This document shows positions 46,474-60,132 of a stretch of DNA of 64,000 bases, in pieces. Within the stretch, counting starts at the first letter, position 1. Every line of letters starts with the position of its first letter. This DNA is from Diatrype stigma. Its lineage: Eukaryota > Ascomycota > Sordariomycetes > Xylariales > Diatrypaceae. Below the pieces are notes generated by a model that was not told where the DNA came from, did not search any database, and saw only the letters and a list, made by a program, of their open reading frames with translations. The stretch covers positions 248,001 to 312,000 of the forward strand of contig JAKJXP020000023.1 of the NCBI GenBank assembly GCA_022225965.2, written 5' to 3'. Both the position numbers and the translations under genes were made by a program.

Positions 46474-46901
46474 CCTTCTGAAATTCCTATAACCTCGACC
46501 TCTGACTAGTTCCAAGCAGTATAGCTAGGTACTCTATCATCGGATTCCTCAACTGTCGCTCAAGACTCCATCCTTTACTACTTACTGCCTCTCTCGCCGT
46601 GTGGTATTTGTTAACCCCGAAGCTGGCGCGGACTATTTGGGGAGCTCCGAAAGTATATATCGTTACCACCTATCCAGTATTCTTGCAGGAGGAGCTGATA
46701 GACTAGGTAGTTGGTAAAGACAGGGCATGCGTATAACTCGGACGGCATCACATTCCGTTGGCCTTCACCAACACCCTCTAGAAGGGCATCATAACGAGCG
46801 AGACCATCTCAAGTCATCAACACCCCCTACCTAGCAAGAACAGATCTCCCATAATATTTCTTTTTCTTGGGAGTACCCTACGCAGGCACTCTCAACACAC
46901 C
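44308..46901. other. Divergent intergenic region between TVP15 and the DUF3112 gene
   Basis: 2.6 kb without a recognised gene. It includes the (TCG)n run at 44390-44417, GTATGTATGTATGTAC near 44675, a GGTGCAGGTGCAGG run near 44995-45015, GAGTTGCC repeats at 45309-45331, and a TA/TG microsatellite at 46435-46473. Confidence 0.6.
46435..46473. repeat. (TA)n(TG)n compound microsatellite
   Basis: About 16 nt of AT dinucleotides followed directly by about 22 nt of GT dinucleotides. Confidence 0.9.
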
Positions 46902-49145
46902 ATGGCCGCAACAGGACCCCCCATAGTGGTCGGAGGGACGCCCATCGCCTCCACCGACGACACCATCTGCGTGGTACTGCTGGCGCTCTTCGGCATCTGC
47001 GCGCTGGCCCACCTCTCCGCGCTGCTGGACAACCGGGCAGCGGCGCCCGGCGTCCCCAAGTTCGCCTTCTCCGGCATGATGTGCGTCATGTGCGCGCTCC
47101 GGTGCGCCGCCCTCGCCGTCCGCATAGCCTGGGCCTCGTCCGCCTCGCCGCCCTACTCCTCATCATCATCATCCCCTGAGCTGGATGCCGAAAAAGCAGC
47201 AGCAGCAGAAGAGGCGGCGAGCACGAGCGGCCTCGCCACCGCCGCCACGGCCGTCGCCCAGCTCGGCACCGTGCTGATCTTCCTCACGAACCTGGTCCTG
47301 GCCCAGCGCGTCCTGCGGGGCTACCGGCCGCGCCTGGGGTGGCGTCGGGCCACGAACAGCCTCTTCCGCGGCCTGCTCGCCGCCGTGGTGGCCGCCCTCG
47401 TCGTCATGGTCGGCGCCGGCGTGGCGCTGGGCTGCTATTCGTCTTCGTCTTCGTCTTCGTCTTCGTCTCCACCCCCGCCATACACGGCCGCCCGGGCCAC
47501 GCAGCTCTTCGGCGCCGCGTGCCTGGCGGTCCTGGCGTCTGCCCCTATTTTCGTCGTGCTCGTGGCGGCGGTCGGGTTTCACGCGGCTCGGTTCCGGTGG
47601 CGCCGTGGTAGTAGTAGCAGCAGCAGAAGCAGAAATGGGACTGACGCTGAGGATGTGGAGATAATAAACGAAGCGGTAGCAGGGAGGGGGAGGGGGGGTA
47701 TGATGATGCCGATGACCATGATGGCAGCAGCGGCGGGTGGAAGGAACGGGGAGGAGGAAGAGAAGAAACACCCAGGATGGCGACAGAATCTATGCCGCCG
47801 CCGTTGCCATTGTCGGCCGCAAGAATACTACCCTGCTATCGAACAATTCGGTTCAGGAAGCTGGTAAGTATTCCATTATCACCTTGTCACGCTTCACACA
47901 CAGCCCCCCCCTCCCCCCTTTACCACTTACCTAAATAACCATTCGTCCATTGTATCCCCAATAGGCCCGGAAAAGTCCGACTCCTGCTCTTCTGCTCGGC
48001 CCTCGCAGCCCTCGGGGCCTGGTTCCGAGTCGGAACGGGTATAGCCATCGCCATCGCCGCCCAAACCGACACTGCCGACCTCGAGCAGCCGCGACAGCAA
48101 GAGCCATGGTACGCCGCCCGCTGGTGCTACTACCTCTTCAACTACATCACGGACCTGGCCGTGGCGGCTGCATACGCCTACTGGCGCTTCGACCGGCGGT
48201 TCGTGGTGCCGGACGGGTGGGCGCCGGGGCCGGCCGACCACCGGCATGGGAACGGTGAGGGCGGCGGGAACGGGTGCGAGGCCTGCACCAGCAGCAACTC
48301 TGGTGGTGGCGGTGGCGGTGGTGGTGTAGGCACTATTAGAAGAAGCAGGGTCAAACACCAGAAGAAAGGAAGTGCCGGCCAAACCATCAGTTGCCGCAGC
48401 CTCGCTCGTAAACACGCCGCCAGCACCGCTACCGCTGCCACCGGCGCTGCTCCGACGACGGTGGTGATGGGCTCAGAGGACATCGCGGACGACACGTCGC
48501 GGAGCGGCAGTGCCGTTCCGTTCCTGTTCGCGCCGTCGCCGCTGCCGCCCTCGCCCCCATTTTCACCATCGCCCTCGTCGTACCGGGGGTATCCTTCAGC
48601 AGGGATGCCGATGATGCCGATGGCGGACTCGGTTTCCGTGCTGGGGTTGGAGTCGGAGGCAGGGTCGGGCGGAACCAACGACAACAGCAACAGCAACAGC
48701 AACAGCAACGGTTCCGGTCATCCCGGTGACGCTCTTCCCACGTTCCATAGCAGTAGTGGCAGCAACGATGACGATATTGTCATGGTCGATTACCCACAGC
48801 AGCATCAGCACCAGCACCAGCAGGAGCATCATCATAGCAGCGGCGAAACTGGCGGCAGTTTGGCCGTCCCTGCTGTGAGTGCTGCTAACAATGCCAACAA
48901 CAACAACAGCCGTCATGTCGTCTTCGATGACGATGACGGCCACAACGACAACGAAGAAAGAGACCCGTCGCACGACACCAGCAGTAATGATGGTAAGTTA
49001 CACCACCACACACACCAACAAGCATTTGCTTATCGCCGTTGGCCTATCTACTCAACTTACTAGTCTACGTAGTCAGTCAGTAGCTAACGAAGCAGCAGTA
49101 GTAGCAGTAGCGGCAATGGGCTCAACAGGGGGTACCAGAACTTGA
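46902..49145 (+). CDS. DUF3112 family integral membrane protein
   Basis: Exons 46902-47863, 47965-48992 and probably 49096-49145, giving 679 residues; if the last intron is not used, the frame ends at 49063 instead. The core has about seven hydrophobic segments, with family landmarks: TDDTICVVLLALFGICALAHL, LVLAQRVLRGYRPRLGW, FGSGSW before the first intron, and WCYYLFNY...YAYWRFDRRFVVPDGW after it. This pattern matches the fungal DUF3112 family, of unknown function. The protein carries unusually long low-complexity inserts: serine runs encoded by TCTTCG and TCATCA repeats, glycine runs, Asn-Ser repeats, a His-Gln tract and a Thr/Asp-rich tail. The last intron is favoured because of a strong GGTAAGTTAC donor and CTAAC nine bases before the acceptor. 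Confidence 0.85.
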
Positions 49146-49818
49146 AAAGGAGGCAGGGAGTGGCGGGGATGACTGGCTGGATGAATCGGAAAGCGTGATA
49201 CAAACACTGTGCACGGTACCTACCTATGTTATGTATCCCATAGGAAGTGCGTAGCACTCTTCGAATTAAAATCCGATGCATCACGACATAATCATATGTT
49301 AGTAACACTTGACTCCGGCATCGCAGCTTCTTTGAGAGAAGCCTGCAATATCGTCTTCTTTTTCACCAGTCTGTATTCATAGATGGGGACCTCCCGTCGA
49401 AGTACGCTTACACTACACTGGCGAATCAAGTATATTTTACCTAGACCCCATTGTAATATTCGACGCGACACTTTTTTGGTCTATTTCATTAATGAGGATT
49501 CTATGGCTTGCAACCTTTAGTCCTTCACATCAGCAGTATTTCCCCTCCTTCTCCCGACATGACATGGCTCAAACGAGCCAAGTCAAACACTGGCAGCGTG
49601 TGCAGTGCCTCTAGATGGATACCTCCCCGTGACTATGCCTCGCATCCGGCCATTCAGTGCTGTCTGCGTAATAATAGTACATTGTGGCGGAGCGGCGTAG
49701 CACTCTCAAGCTGACATGACGGCAGAGGCAGGCTCTGACAATTCTCAAGACATAGAAGGTCCCAGTTCGGGCCTCGAACCCGCACGCCCGCAAGGGCGTG
49801 TGAACTTCCTTGTGTGAT
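49146..49818. other. Convergent intergenic region between the DUF3112 and PP2A genes
   Basis: AT-rich 3' flanks. Close to the PP2A stop lies a perfect 7-bp stem (CACGCCC, GGGCGTG) at 49783-49800 and a GTTCG/CGAAC fold at about 49765-49779, in the probable PP2A 3' UTR. Nothing else seen. Confidence 0.6.
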
Positions 49819-51286
<1,468 letters not shown>

Positions 51287-52537
51287 GATTGATTATGGGC
51301 TCGAAAGTCAACGGCGGACGCGTGGTGTGTATCTATATCAATGCAAGTCTTGACGAGGTATCGCGGGTTTTCTCAAAGGGTCAAGGGTGGTGTGGTAGTT
51401 CGTTCGTCGTACGTGCCAAAAGGACTTCGGCGATGCAGCTAGATGATGAGAAGAAAGGAAGGTAATGATAGATGATACACCTGCTTGCAACAACAACAGA
51501 GGGATGTATCGTAGGTGGTGTGGTGGGCGTCAAGGTCGTCGGGGTCGTCGTCCACGCAAAAGTAGACAGATGCAGTGGGCGATGCAGTGGGTTGGCTGGC
51601 TATGATGTTATGCTGGTTGGGCAGACGGATGTAGGTAGGGCGAGGGTCGTTATCAAGTGCAAGTTTAGGGGCGGGGGATGGGATGCCAATCTACTAAGAA
51701 CAGTAAGATGCAGTAGGCAAAAGGGCGAATGAATGATGAAAGTCCGTCTGTACTTTGACTAGCACCTCGGAAGTGGCTGGTCGCGTGTTCGCCTGGGCAG
51801 TCACTGTTCCCTCCCCTTTGTTTACTAAATAGCGATGAGGCTAGTATTCAATAAAATACCTGGAGGGGATATCGCAGATCGAATCTCGTGGCGGCCGTTG
51901 TCGGGAGAAGGAAGAAAAAAACAATCTCGATTGTTGCAGGTCAGGTATCAGGCTATCAGGCCGTCTGTCTGGCTGTCTGTCTCCGTCTTAGGGAAGTTCC
52001 AAGGTTGTATGTAGCAAAGCCAGGCAGATTAGGTGGGTAGGTACGTACAAATTGAGACAAATTGGGAGGTACAAATCGGGAGGAATGGGGGGGATATTGC
52101 CAAGCGGTATGTATACCTAATGGCATCGCTCAGGCAGTCCAGGCAGTTCAGGCAGTGACCTCAGGCAGTCTGCAGTCTGATGGTTGTCTACCAGGATCAG
52201 GTTTTTTCCCAAGGAGAGGTACCTACGTACAAGTACATGTATGTAGTCATCTAGTTTGAGCCTTCGGTCCGTTAGGTAGATTCCAGGACTGGCTGACAGG
52301 TGACGCATCACGCTCTTGATTGGCCCCCTATTCCCCCATTTCCCCATTTCCCCATTTCCTGTCTCCCTATTTCTGCAAAGCTTCCCCCATGCACCCGAGA
52401 GTAACATGTCTGCAACATGTTTGCCGTGATAAAACGGCCCGTCTTGAACTAGAAAGACTGCTTATTAACTATCATTATCATTCAAAGGTGTAATTACGTG
52501 TACAGTAAAGTAGACCATCCGCCCTCGCTTCATCGCT
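51287..52537. other. Intergenic region between PP2A and EXO84
   Basis: PP2A promoter and EXO84 3' flank. It contains GTCGTCGGGGTCGTCGTCC near 51535, GGCAGTCCAGGCAGTTCAGGCAGT at 52132-52155, and a CCCCATTT tandem run at 52332-52358. No gene recognised. Confidence 0.6.
52332..52358. repeat. CCCCATTT tandem repeat
   Basis: Three nearly perfect 8-bp units. Confidence 0.8.
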
Positions 52538-54662
52538 TCATGCAGCGCGCGGCGTGAGCCCCAGCCCCAGTCCAACGGGCCCATCAGCGGCACCCGCCTG
52601 CTTTTGATGATGAGCGACGTTCTTGCCGACGAAGTCCTTGAAATCCAGCTGGACCTCCTCCAGCATCTGCGCGTGGAGCTTGGCTCTCTCTATGCACATG
52701 TGCCAGGCCTCCCCGTCCCTCTCCACGCTGCTCAGCTGTCGGGCCAGTATCACATTGAACGCGTCCACCTCTTCCTTGGCCCACTTGACGCACGCGCTCA
52801 TCATCGGCTGCGGGAAGCAGCTCTGGAAGCAGCTGACTGTGTTCCGGATGATGCTGAAGTAGACGAAGGAAAGCTGCCAGATGTAGGCGTGCAGGTCGCC
52901 GTGGAAGATGCATTGCCTGCGCCAAGTCATTAGCCTCTGTACCATATTTACGTAGATGAACATACACTTACCTGGACCGTTTCTGGATCAAGTTGCCCCT
53001 GGCTTCTAGATATGCCTCTCTTGCGCGATCATCGTAGCCCAGCCTACTAAGCCAGCCGACGTTCCGCTTGGTCTTGGACTGCTCACTATGGGTATCAATG
53101 AGTTCTCTGATGATCAGACCGGCTAATCTGGCGCTTCTCTCCTCGACTTTGAAGTTGATGAAGTCCTGGGCGATGACATTCGTTTTCAATCCGCGAGCAA
53201 GGTTCTTCAGGGTCTCGACGCGATCAACTGCCAAGTCGAATTTCTGGAGAGCGATGTCTATATCCAGCTCATCCATCTGACCCTCAACCCAGCGCAAGTT
53301 CTGCTGCTTGCCGTCGACTTCGATCAACATGTCCTTTATGTCAGATAGTGTCTCAAGTAGTTCGGTTTTTTGCAACAAGCCTGGGTCGCGCGAAGCAAAG
53401 TAGTTGATAGTCTCTTTGGCCTTATTGTTGGCTTCCATTTCAGACTGTAGGCCTTTACGTAGCTCCTCAACGGCCTTTCGGAGGTTGAGCATCAAGTTCG
53501 GCTTCATGGGGTCTTCGGGTTTCTCTGTCCGATAGATGAAAGATTCCTGCCCAACCCCTCGAACCATGATGGCATCTGCAAGCTTGTTCCTCCCGCTAGA
53601 GGATTCATTCGTTCCGGCCATGTCAATGACTTCAATTTCCAACAGAGGCCAGCAGCGATCAGCAACGAGCTTAGTCATGGGCCCTCGTACGTCACTGGGT
53701 GTATCAACCTTGCGCTTCTTGCGCGATGCAATGAGCAGGTGATCGTTCAGGAGGAACACATGCATCGACCGTCGTGGCTTGTAGGTGGCATTGTCTAACT
53801 CGATCCAGGCACCAGCATTTTGGACGACGTGACGCCCCATAGAGTTAGGTAGGAACTTCTGTGAACCTTCGACGTTCTTGTAGAGAGCCTGCATCTGCGA
53901 GTTCCAAAGAGCTGTGCGGTCGGCGACAGAGCTTCGCTTATCCCTCTTGCTTAACTTCGCCGAGAATTCTCCATCCATAGCCGCATCGCTGCTGTTCGAC
54001 GACCCCCTGAGTGCAGTAGTGTTCGCTTTCAACTCTTCAAAGACGTTCCGGAGCGACCGCATTTCGGCTTTGAGCTTCTCAGCCTCTTTGCTGATTTTGA
54101 TGAACTGTGCTCGGTTCTGGTAGACACTCTGTTGCAGATCGGCGGAAGCCTTGGCCTTGGTTTTCTGGAGTTCGTTCTCATAATTCCGAATTCCTTCTTC
54201 GTCGGCCTCACTCAAGATGTTCGCAACATATTGGTCAACGACAAGCCTTGGATTCCCGAGGGCTTCTTTATCGACAGTTGGGGCAGGGCCAGCTCCTCCA
54301 CCTACCGGACCAACTCGTGACGTGGGAGGTCGCTGTTGATTGGGGAGGTCATATTTGCTGATGTCGAAACTGGGCATGGGGGGTGCGGAGGCATCGAAGT
54401 TCTCTGGAAGATTGTTGAAGCGAGTGGAATAGCGACGCTTTACAAGGTCGCCTGTCGCGGTGGATGGCGGTGGGCGTGGGCGTGACTGAGGTTGCGCTGC
54501 TGGACCGGGAGCTGGCACGGCCGCGATCTTGCCCCCAACGCTCCTAGGCACGGCAACCCCATCGTTGGGAATTGGCTCCGATATCTGCCTGGGAGCGCTT
54601 ATGACGGGTCGAGTCTTCCTCTTGCCGCTTCGGAGTGATATCTTATTTCGCTCCTCAGACAT
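52538..54662 (-). CDS. EXO84: Exocyst complex subunit Exo84
   Basis: Two exons, 52972-54662 and 52538-52916, giving 689 residues. After a basic, proline-rich disordered N terminus with NNLPENFDASAPPMPSFDISKY, there is a coiled coil (about 140-225), then a pleckstrin-homology domain (about 255-400, including HVFLLNDHLLIASRKKRK), then the helical CorEx/C-terminal exocyst region (from KGLQSEMEANNKAKETINYF). Exo84 is one of eight exocyst subunits that tether secretory vesicles at growing hyphal tips. The 55-nt intron lies late (QKRSR-QCIFHGDL). The protein ends with an unstructured Gly/Ala tail. Its start is divergent from TOM20, with just under 1 kb between them. Confidence 0.93.
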
Positions 54663-55656
54663 CTTCGATTGTTCAGGTCGGGCTCGGGGTTGTGTTCTGG
54701 AAAGTACCTAGTTTCGGGGTTGCGCGCGGAACGTAACGTAATGATAAATCGATAATACAACGTAGACGTAAATGATACGTTGAAGTGAGGTCGAGGTTAA
54801 GGACAAGCCTACTATCAAGACGAAAACTTGAAAGAAGAACCAGGCCAGGATACTGTTTTATTTGTTGTACATAGAAGAGTTTAGGGGGATTTACAGGGCA
54901 GGTGAATGGTACGTAGTAGGTATGGTAAGCAAGCTTACTTCATGTGGCAGCGTTGGGATGAAGTTGAAGTATGCTGTAACTTGTAAGTGGCTAACTAACG
55001 ATTATTCGGCTTGGACAGATGCTCCTGAACGCTTCAGTTCACAACTTCACTCAGTGCTTGCTGCCCGCTAGCTGAGGCAGCCGCCCTGAGACAGCCGCCC
55101 AAACAATGTGGCACACTGGCAATGCTACAAGAGCACTGACCACATTAAGCTTGAAGGACGCTAAAAGTGGGGGATTTATCTCTCGGCGGCGGCAGGCAGC
55201 GGAGACCTCAGCGGGCAGCGGAGAGAGCGGCGGGGGCACTCGGGCACTCGGGCACTCACGTCACGTTGAAGTACCGCTAAAGTTACTACTTACAGGGGCA
55301 GCCGAGGGGGCCGGGGACCCGGGACCCTCAGCTACAGGGAGGTATGTACAGCCTACGGTGGGCTGAGTGGCTACGTAGGTATGTACCTAGTACCTATTAT
55401 TATCGACTAGTGGTAAGTTAGGTAGGCCTCGATAAAAAAAATTACGACAACCTCGATTGGAAGAAGATGGTGCACCACCACTTGCGGCTTCTTCACGAGC
55501 TGGACCTTTGAAACCGACCTCACAATTACCTTAACCCCCTCCTATCCGGCTTCCCCCATTTCCAGCCAAGCCGATCGGTAACTCTTCCTGTTTCCCACGC
55601 GAACTGCAATTTGCAACCTGCTACCACAGCACCGCACGAGATCAAGAGCTTTCACA
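54663..55656. other. Divergent promoter region of EXO84 and TOM20
   Basis: It has a GGGCACTC tandem run at 55234-55256 and a TACGTAGGTATGTACCTAGTACC motif at 55373-55395. No gene recognised. Confidence 0.6.
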
Positions 55657-56768
55657 ATGGTTCAGACAAGTACGGTAGCCACGATATCTGCGGCTACCAT
55701 AGCCACTGGCCTCTTCGGTACGTCACCACCACCACCACCACCACCACCACCACCACCAGCCTCACCAGCACCGGCACCAGCACCAGCACCCACCACTACT
55801 TACATTTGCCAACAACTCCAAACTCTATTACATCGCATCGTACCCCTGGCCTACAAACCCCCAATTCCAACCTGGGGGGAAGAGGGGTAGAGGAGAGGGG
55901 GATCAGGAACATAAAAAACCACACACATGCACACACACATATTGCGCTCGCACTGCATACCTAGGTAGCTTTGCAGTCGACGCAGCATGCACCATGATGA
56001 ATCTCCCATATCCCATGACATACATGCCTAATGATCACTCGCGGGTACTCTACCACTAACACTACTAATGTAATCGCAGCCTACATGGTCTACTTCGACC
56101 AGAACCGGCGCAAGAACGCCGACTTCCGGCGATCGCTGCGGCGGGAGGAGCGGCGGCAAGCGCGCGTCGAGAAGGAGGAGGCGGTTGCCGGCGTCAAGGA
56201 GAGGCGGAAGGCGATCCACGCTGCCGTCGACGCCACGCTCGACGAGGGCTTCCCCGCTGGTATCAACGAGAAGGAGCAGTACTTCATGGACCACGTTCAG
56301 CAGGGCGAGGTCCTAGCATCTGATCGTGAGTCCACTCTATTAACCAATCCTCCACATAAAATGGGGGGATAGTGCGACCAAAAATATACGGGGGACAAGA
56401 AAAAGAAGAAATAGGGATAGGCAGAAAGCTAACCCATGGCCGTCACACAAAACAGCTTCGAAAACTATGGAGGCCGCCGTCGCATTCTACAGAGCGCTGA
56501 AGGTTTATCCGACCCCTGGCGATTTGGTCAACATCTACGACAAGACCGTGGACAAGGTGAGACAGCCAGACAGACGACCCACGGCTAGCTAGCAGTGGCT
56601 CAGAATCCTACCCTACTTGCCCATTCACCCGCTAACATCTCATCTCCCACCCAGCGCGTGCTCGACGTCCTGGCCGAAATGATCGCATACGACAAGGACC
56701 TCCGAACGGACGAGCTTATGCCTAAGGGAATTAACCTCTCCGACATGCCCCTCCCCGGCCTCGATTAG
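55657..56768 (+). CDS. TOM20: Mitochondrial import receptor subunit Tom20
   Basis: Four exons: 55657-55717, 56080-56325, 56456-56556 and 56655-56768, giving 173 residues. An N-terminal membrane anchor (about residues 5-26, continuing as [18 protein letters not shown]) is followed by a basic charged helix and the cytosolic receptor domain with the TPR-like helix pair [26 protein letters not shown]. Tom20 sits in the outer mitochondrial membrane and binds presequences of arriving precursors, passing them to Tom22/Tom40. The acidic, methionine/proline-rich end ([16 protein letters not shown]) is usual in fungal members. Intron 1 is 362 nt and holds a (CAC)n microsatellite; the split after GLF-G is supported by the frame and the family's membrane anchor. 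Confidence 0.94.
55724..55757. repeat. (CAC)n microsatellite in TOM20 intron 1
   Basis: About eleven CAC units begin six bases after the splice donor and pass into AGCACC repeats up to about 55790. Confidence 0.9.
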
Positions 56769-57715
56769 GCGGGTGTCGACTCCCACAGCTAGACAAGACG
56801 AGCGAGCGAGCGAGCGAGCGAACGAAGAAGACAAAAAATAGGGGAGAGGATGGAACGGTGACAACAACCGACCCGAACCTACCTCGACGTCGTAGCGAAC
56901 CGAAAAGAAATAGAAACCCACATCCCTCCTCTCACTCTCTCAATCTAATAGAGGATATGTATATATACATGGTATATACATATGTCCCCGCGACGACAAC
57001 TTCGTCCAGGAACTTGACATATCAGCCGAACTTGCCCCTATCTTATACATGTGGTAGGAATCGAATGGGCTGGTTGGCTTGGCTGGCACGCACGCACGAA
57101 TAGCTTCCAGGGTAAATTCTTCCGGGTGGACAGTTGTTTCTTCTCCCCCCAGCTTTCAGGAATGACACGGACGGGCATCATCAATCAGCAAACGGGAACG
57201 AACAATCAATGAAACGAAAATCAAAAACGGTGTATGATATGTAATTCAAGAGGGGAGGTGGCGCCGGCGGCTGTACCGATAGAAAGGGGGGGGACCGCGG
57301 TTAGGGGCGAGGCGAGGGAAGGAAAGGTCTGGCTGGCAATACTTTTGTACATTGATTTTTTCACCATGAGGATGCGGGCCCCTTTACTTGAAAGATACAG
57401 GCAGGAAGGCGAAGGCGGCGGCGGCGGTATAGAGACAAATGATGAACCACGATTTTCTTTCCACAAAACATGTCTATTGTCTTGAAAAATCTCTCTGGAT
57501 TGGAACAACCCTGCTAGGATATCGTACTATCTTAGTAGGTCGATGCCTGTATTGATGATCAAGAGAAAACCACCGAATTCCCTTCGAGCAACTGTCTAGG
57601 TTCATCCCCTAACACGTCCCCTCCCCCCATCTAGGCACTTATTCATGAGCTAAAACATGAAGACCTCCCAATTCCAGAAAAGATAATCCCAAAACCCAGC
57701 TCGTTTTTTTCAAAT
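56769..57715. other. Convergent intergenic region between TOM20 and TYW1
   Basis: 3' flanks. It holds a GAGCGAGCGAGCGAGCGA run at 56801-56819 and a GGCGGCGGCGG run near 57415. No gene recognised. Confidence 0.6.
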
Positions 57716-60132
57716 TCAAATCTCCACCACCTTCTTCCGCCCCTTCCGATCGACCCGATCATCGCGGGGGTCGAACCCGCCCTGGCCCCAGGTAGCCCAC
57801 TCGGGGGTGGCCTCGCCGACGTAGTCCTCGGGGCCCCAGCCGCCGTCGGGGCCGCGCTCCTCGAGCAGGTCGAAGAAGCGGTCGTAGTCGATGCGGGTGT
57901 GCCAGCGGCCGGTGTCGGGGCTGCGGAAGCGGTCGCTGGCCAGCAGCACGCAGCAGCTGTGGGCGTGCTCGGCGGCGATGCCGTAGGCGAGCCCGCGCGC
58001 GCGCAGCTTGCGGTCCAGCGCCTCGACGAAGGCCACCACCTCGGCGTAGAAGGGCACGTTGGACATGCTCAGGCCGTCTTTTCCGGAAGAAGAGGTGCCG
58101 CAGTAGGTGACGCCCTTGATCTCGACGAAGCACGGCAGGCCGCGCTCGACGAGGGCGGCGTAGCCGTCGACCTCGTCGTCGACGTTGAAGCCCTTGACGA
58201 GGGTGAGGCGGAAGACGGTGCGGGTGCGGTGGCGGCGCGCGCGCAGGATGTCGAGGCAGCGGAGGAAGCGCTCCCAGAAGTCGCGGTGCAAGGGGCGGTC
58301 GATGCGGCGCAGGGACTCGCGGTTGCTGGCGTCGATGGAGACGTAGAGCTGGGTGACGGGGCCGAGGGTCTCGAGCTGGTCCGGGTGCTGGGCGTTGCAG
58401 ACGAGGAAGGAGGAGATGCGCTCGCCGTGCAGCAGGGCCAGGAGCGCGTTGATGTGCGGGTAGAAGATGGGCTCGCCCACGAGGCTGAGCGCGCAGTGGC
58501 GGATGCGCATCGCCTCGGCGAAGCGCTCGGCCCGGACGCCCGGCACGCCCCGCAGCATCTTGATCTTCTGGTAGTGGCCGGCCTTGACGCCCGCGAAGAT
58601 CAGGTCCGGCGGGTCGACCACCCACCGCCACGTCGTGCCGACCGGGTTCGTGCCGTGCCGCCAGCAGAACACGCACTTGTTGGAGCACGACAGCGACGGC
58701 GTCGACTCCATGCACTGGTGCGAGTGGATCCCGTAGAACGAGTACTTGTAGCAGCTGCCGCGCCCCCGCAGCGCCGACTTGGTCCACCGGCAGATCTTGA
58801 CGCCCGAGTGCGACCCCACGATCGTGTAGCCCTGCTTAGTGAGGGCGGCGTAGGTCGGGGAGCTCTTCGGAACCATCTCCTTGACTGTCGGGGGAGGAGC
58901 AGCTTTCTTGGTGGAGGCCTTGCCGTATGTTGTGAAGTCGACGGCGATGGGGGCGGGATCTTTCGAGCCGGCCGCGTCGTCTCGAGATGTTTTCATGATT
59001 TTCCCCAAGTCTTCCACGTCTTCGAGGTCCCTCGTGGCCTTTTTCTTGGTCTTCTTGGGAAGAGGCACTGCCGGCGCGTCCTCCATGATAACCTCCCCGT
59101 CGTCGTCTTCACCCTCAGAGATATATTCATCATCACTCTCGACCGCATCGCCGCTCCCCCGTACCCCTTCTCCAAGACTCCCCGTTGTAGCGATCAGCTT
59201 CACCACGTCTCTCACGCCTTCTGTCCACTCGTTCAACCGTTCTTTCAGGTCGTTCTTCGGATCGCCCATACCCAGCGGGAAGGCTCTTTTCCGTCCAGTA
59301 AGCTTAGCCATCCACTTGTCGACCTCCTTAGCCTGGAAGCAAAACCCTTCCTCTTCGGAGGGCCATCCTTCCCGATCTCCCAGACCGAAGACCGAATACC
59401 CTAGCAGCCCGGACAAGGAAGCCTTGTCGATCCGGAAGTCATTGTGCGTCTCCTTCAGATGCTCCAAGAAGGTGTCGTTTATGGTGTCGATATTGTAACT
59501 CGGGAGCAACAATAGGTAGAAGTAATCGACCTGTGCGTTCGGGTCCTCTGGCTTAGGCGAATTTATGAAGTACTCGTCATAATCTATCTCAGTCAAGTCC
59601 AAGACCTGGGGTTTTAGGAAGATCTGGCCGTTCTCTGGGATCTGCTCTAACAGGGAGGACTCTAGAGTCTGCGCAAATTCCTTTACAATCTTCTCCGTAG
59701 TCCCCGTAAGAGAGGAAAAGAAGACTAGAACCCGTGTCTGACGCCCGTGGTCGTGCTGGGTACTCAACTTAGCGCTGTCTGGCTTTCGCAGTTCACCCTT
59801 GATGCGCCTCGGGCCATTTGACGCCTCCTTTGCTTTCGGGAGGATATCGACCTTCTTCTTCTCTGAGCTAAATTCAGGCAAAGGGGTTTTGCCCAGCTCT
59901 AATTTTGGCGAGCTGGGCCTGTCCCCCTTTCTCTGACCCAGCTGCAGGTAGAGCCATATGGCTAAGAGAAGACAGGTTGCCGCGCCAAGAATCGAGGGTC
60001 GATAATTGTGCCACAACGCTAGAAAATCTAATGAAAAGAATTAGTATCAAGGACAGAATCTGTATCCAGGGACGACTTACTTCTTAACTCTGCATCGTTG
60101 CTAGAGTTCGACTCCCAAGATGTGTTCGACAT
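57716..60132 (-). CDS. TYW1: tRNA 4-demethylwyosine synthase (TYW1), radical SAM enzyme
   Basis: Two exons, 60081-60132 and 57716-60027, giving 787 residues. The 53-nt intron has ATACTAAT as branch site, and the join gives ELRNFLALWHNYRPS. Domains in order: a hydrophobic span at about 28-45 that predicts membrane anchoring, a flavodoxin-like FMN domain (about 110-290, FFSSLTGTTEKIV and VFGLGDREGW), an acidic Lys-rich linker, then the radical SAM domain with C465-x3-C469-x2-C472 (CSNKCVFC) and SLVGEPIFYPHIN. The C-terminal wyosine domain includes FVEIKGVTYCG and an AEHAHSC block. The enzyme condenses pyruvate carbons onto N1-methylguanosine 37 of tRNA-Phe, the second step to wybutosine. Exon 2 is extremely GC-rich in its last 1.1 kb, producing long antisense open frames that are not genes. 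Confidence 0.93.

Noticed and set aside
47169..47771. 200-codon minus-strand frame over the DUF3112 gene
   Set aside because: Antisense shadow; the plus strand has conserved membrane segments and a supported splice.
57899..59404. 501-codon open frame on the plus strand
   Set aside because: It lies antisense to TYW1 in very GC-rich sequence and reads as Ala/Val/Glu-rich low complexity without a domain; the opposite strand has an intact radical SAM enzyme.
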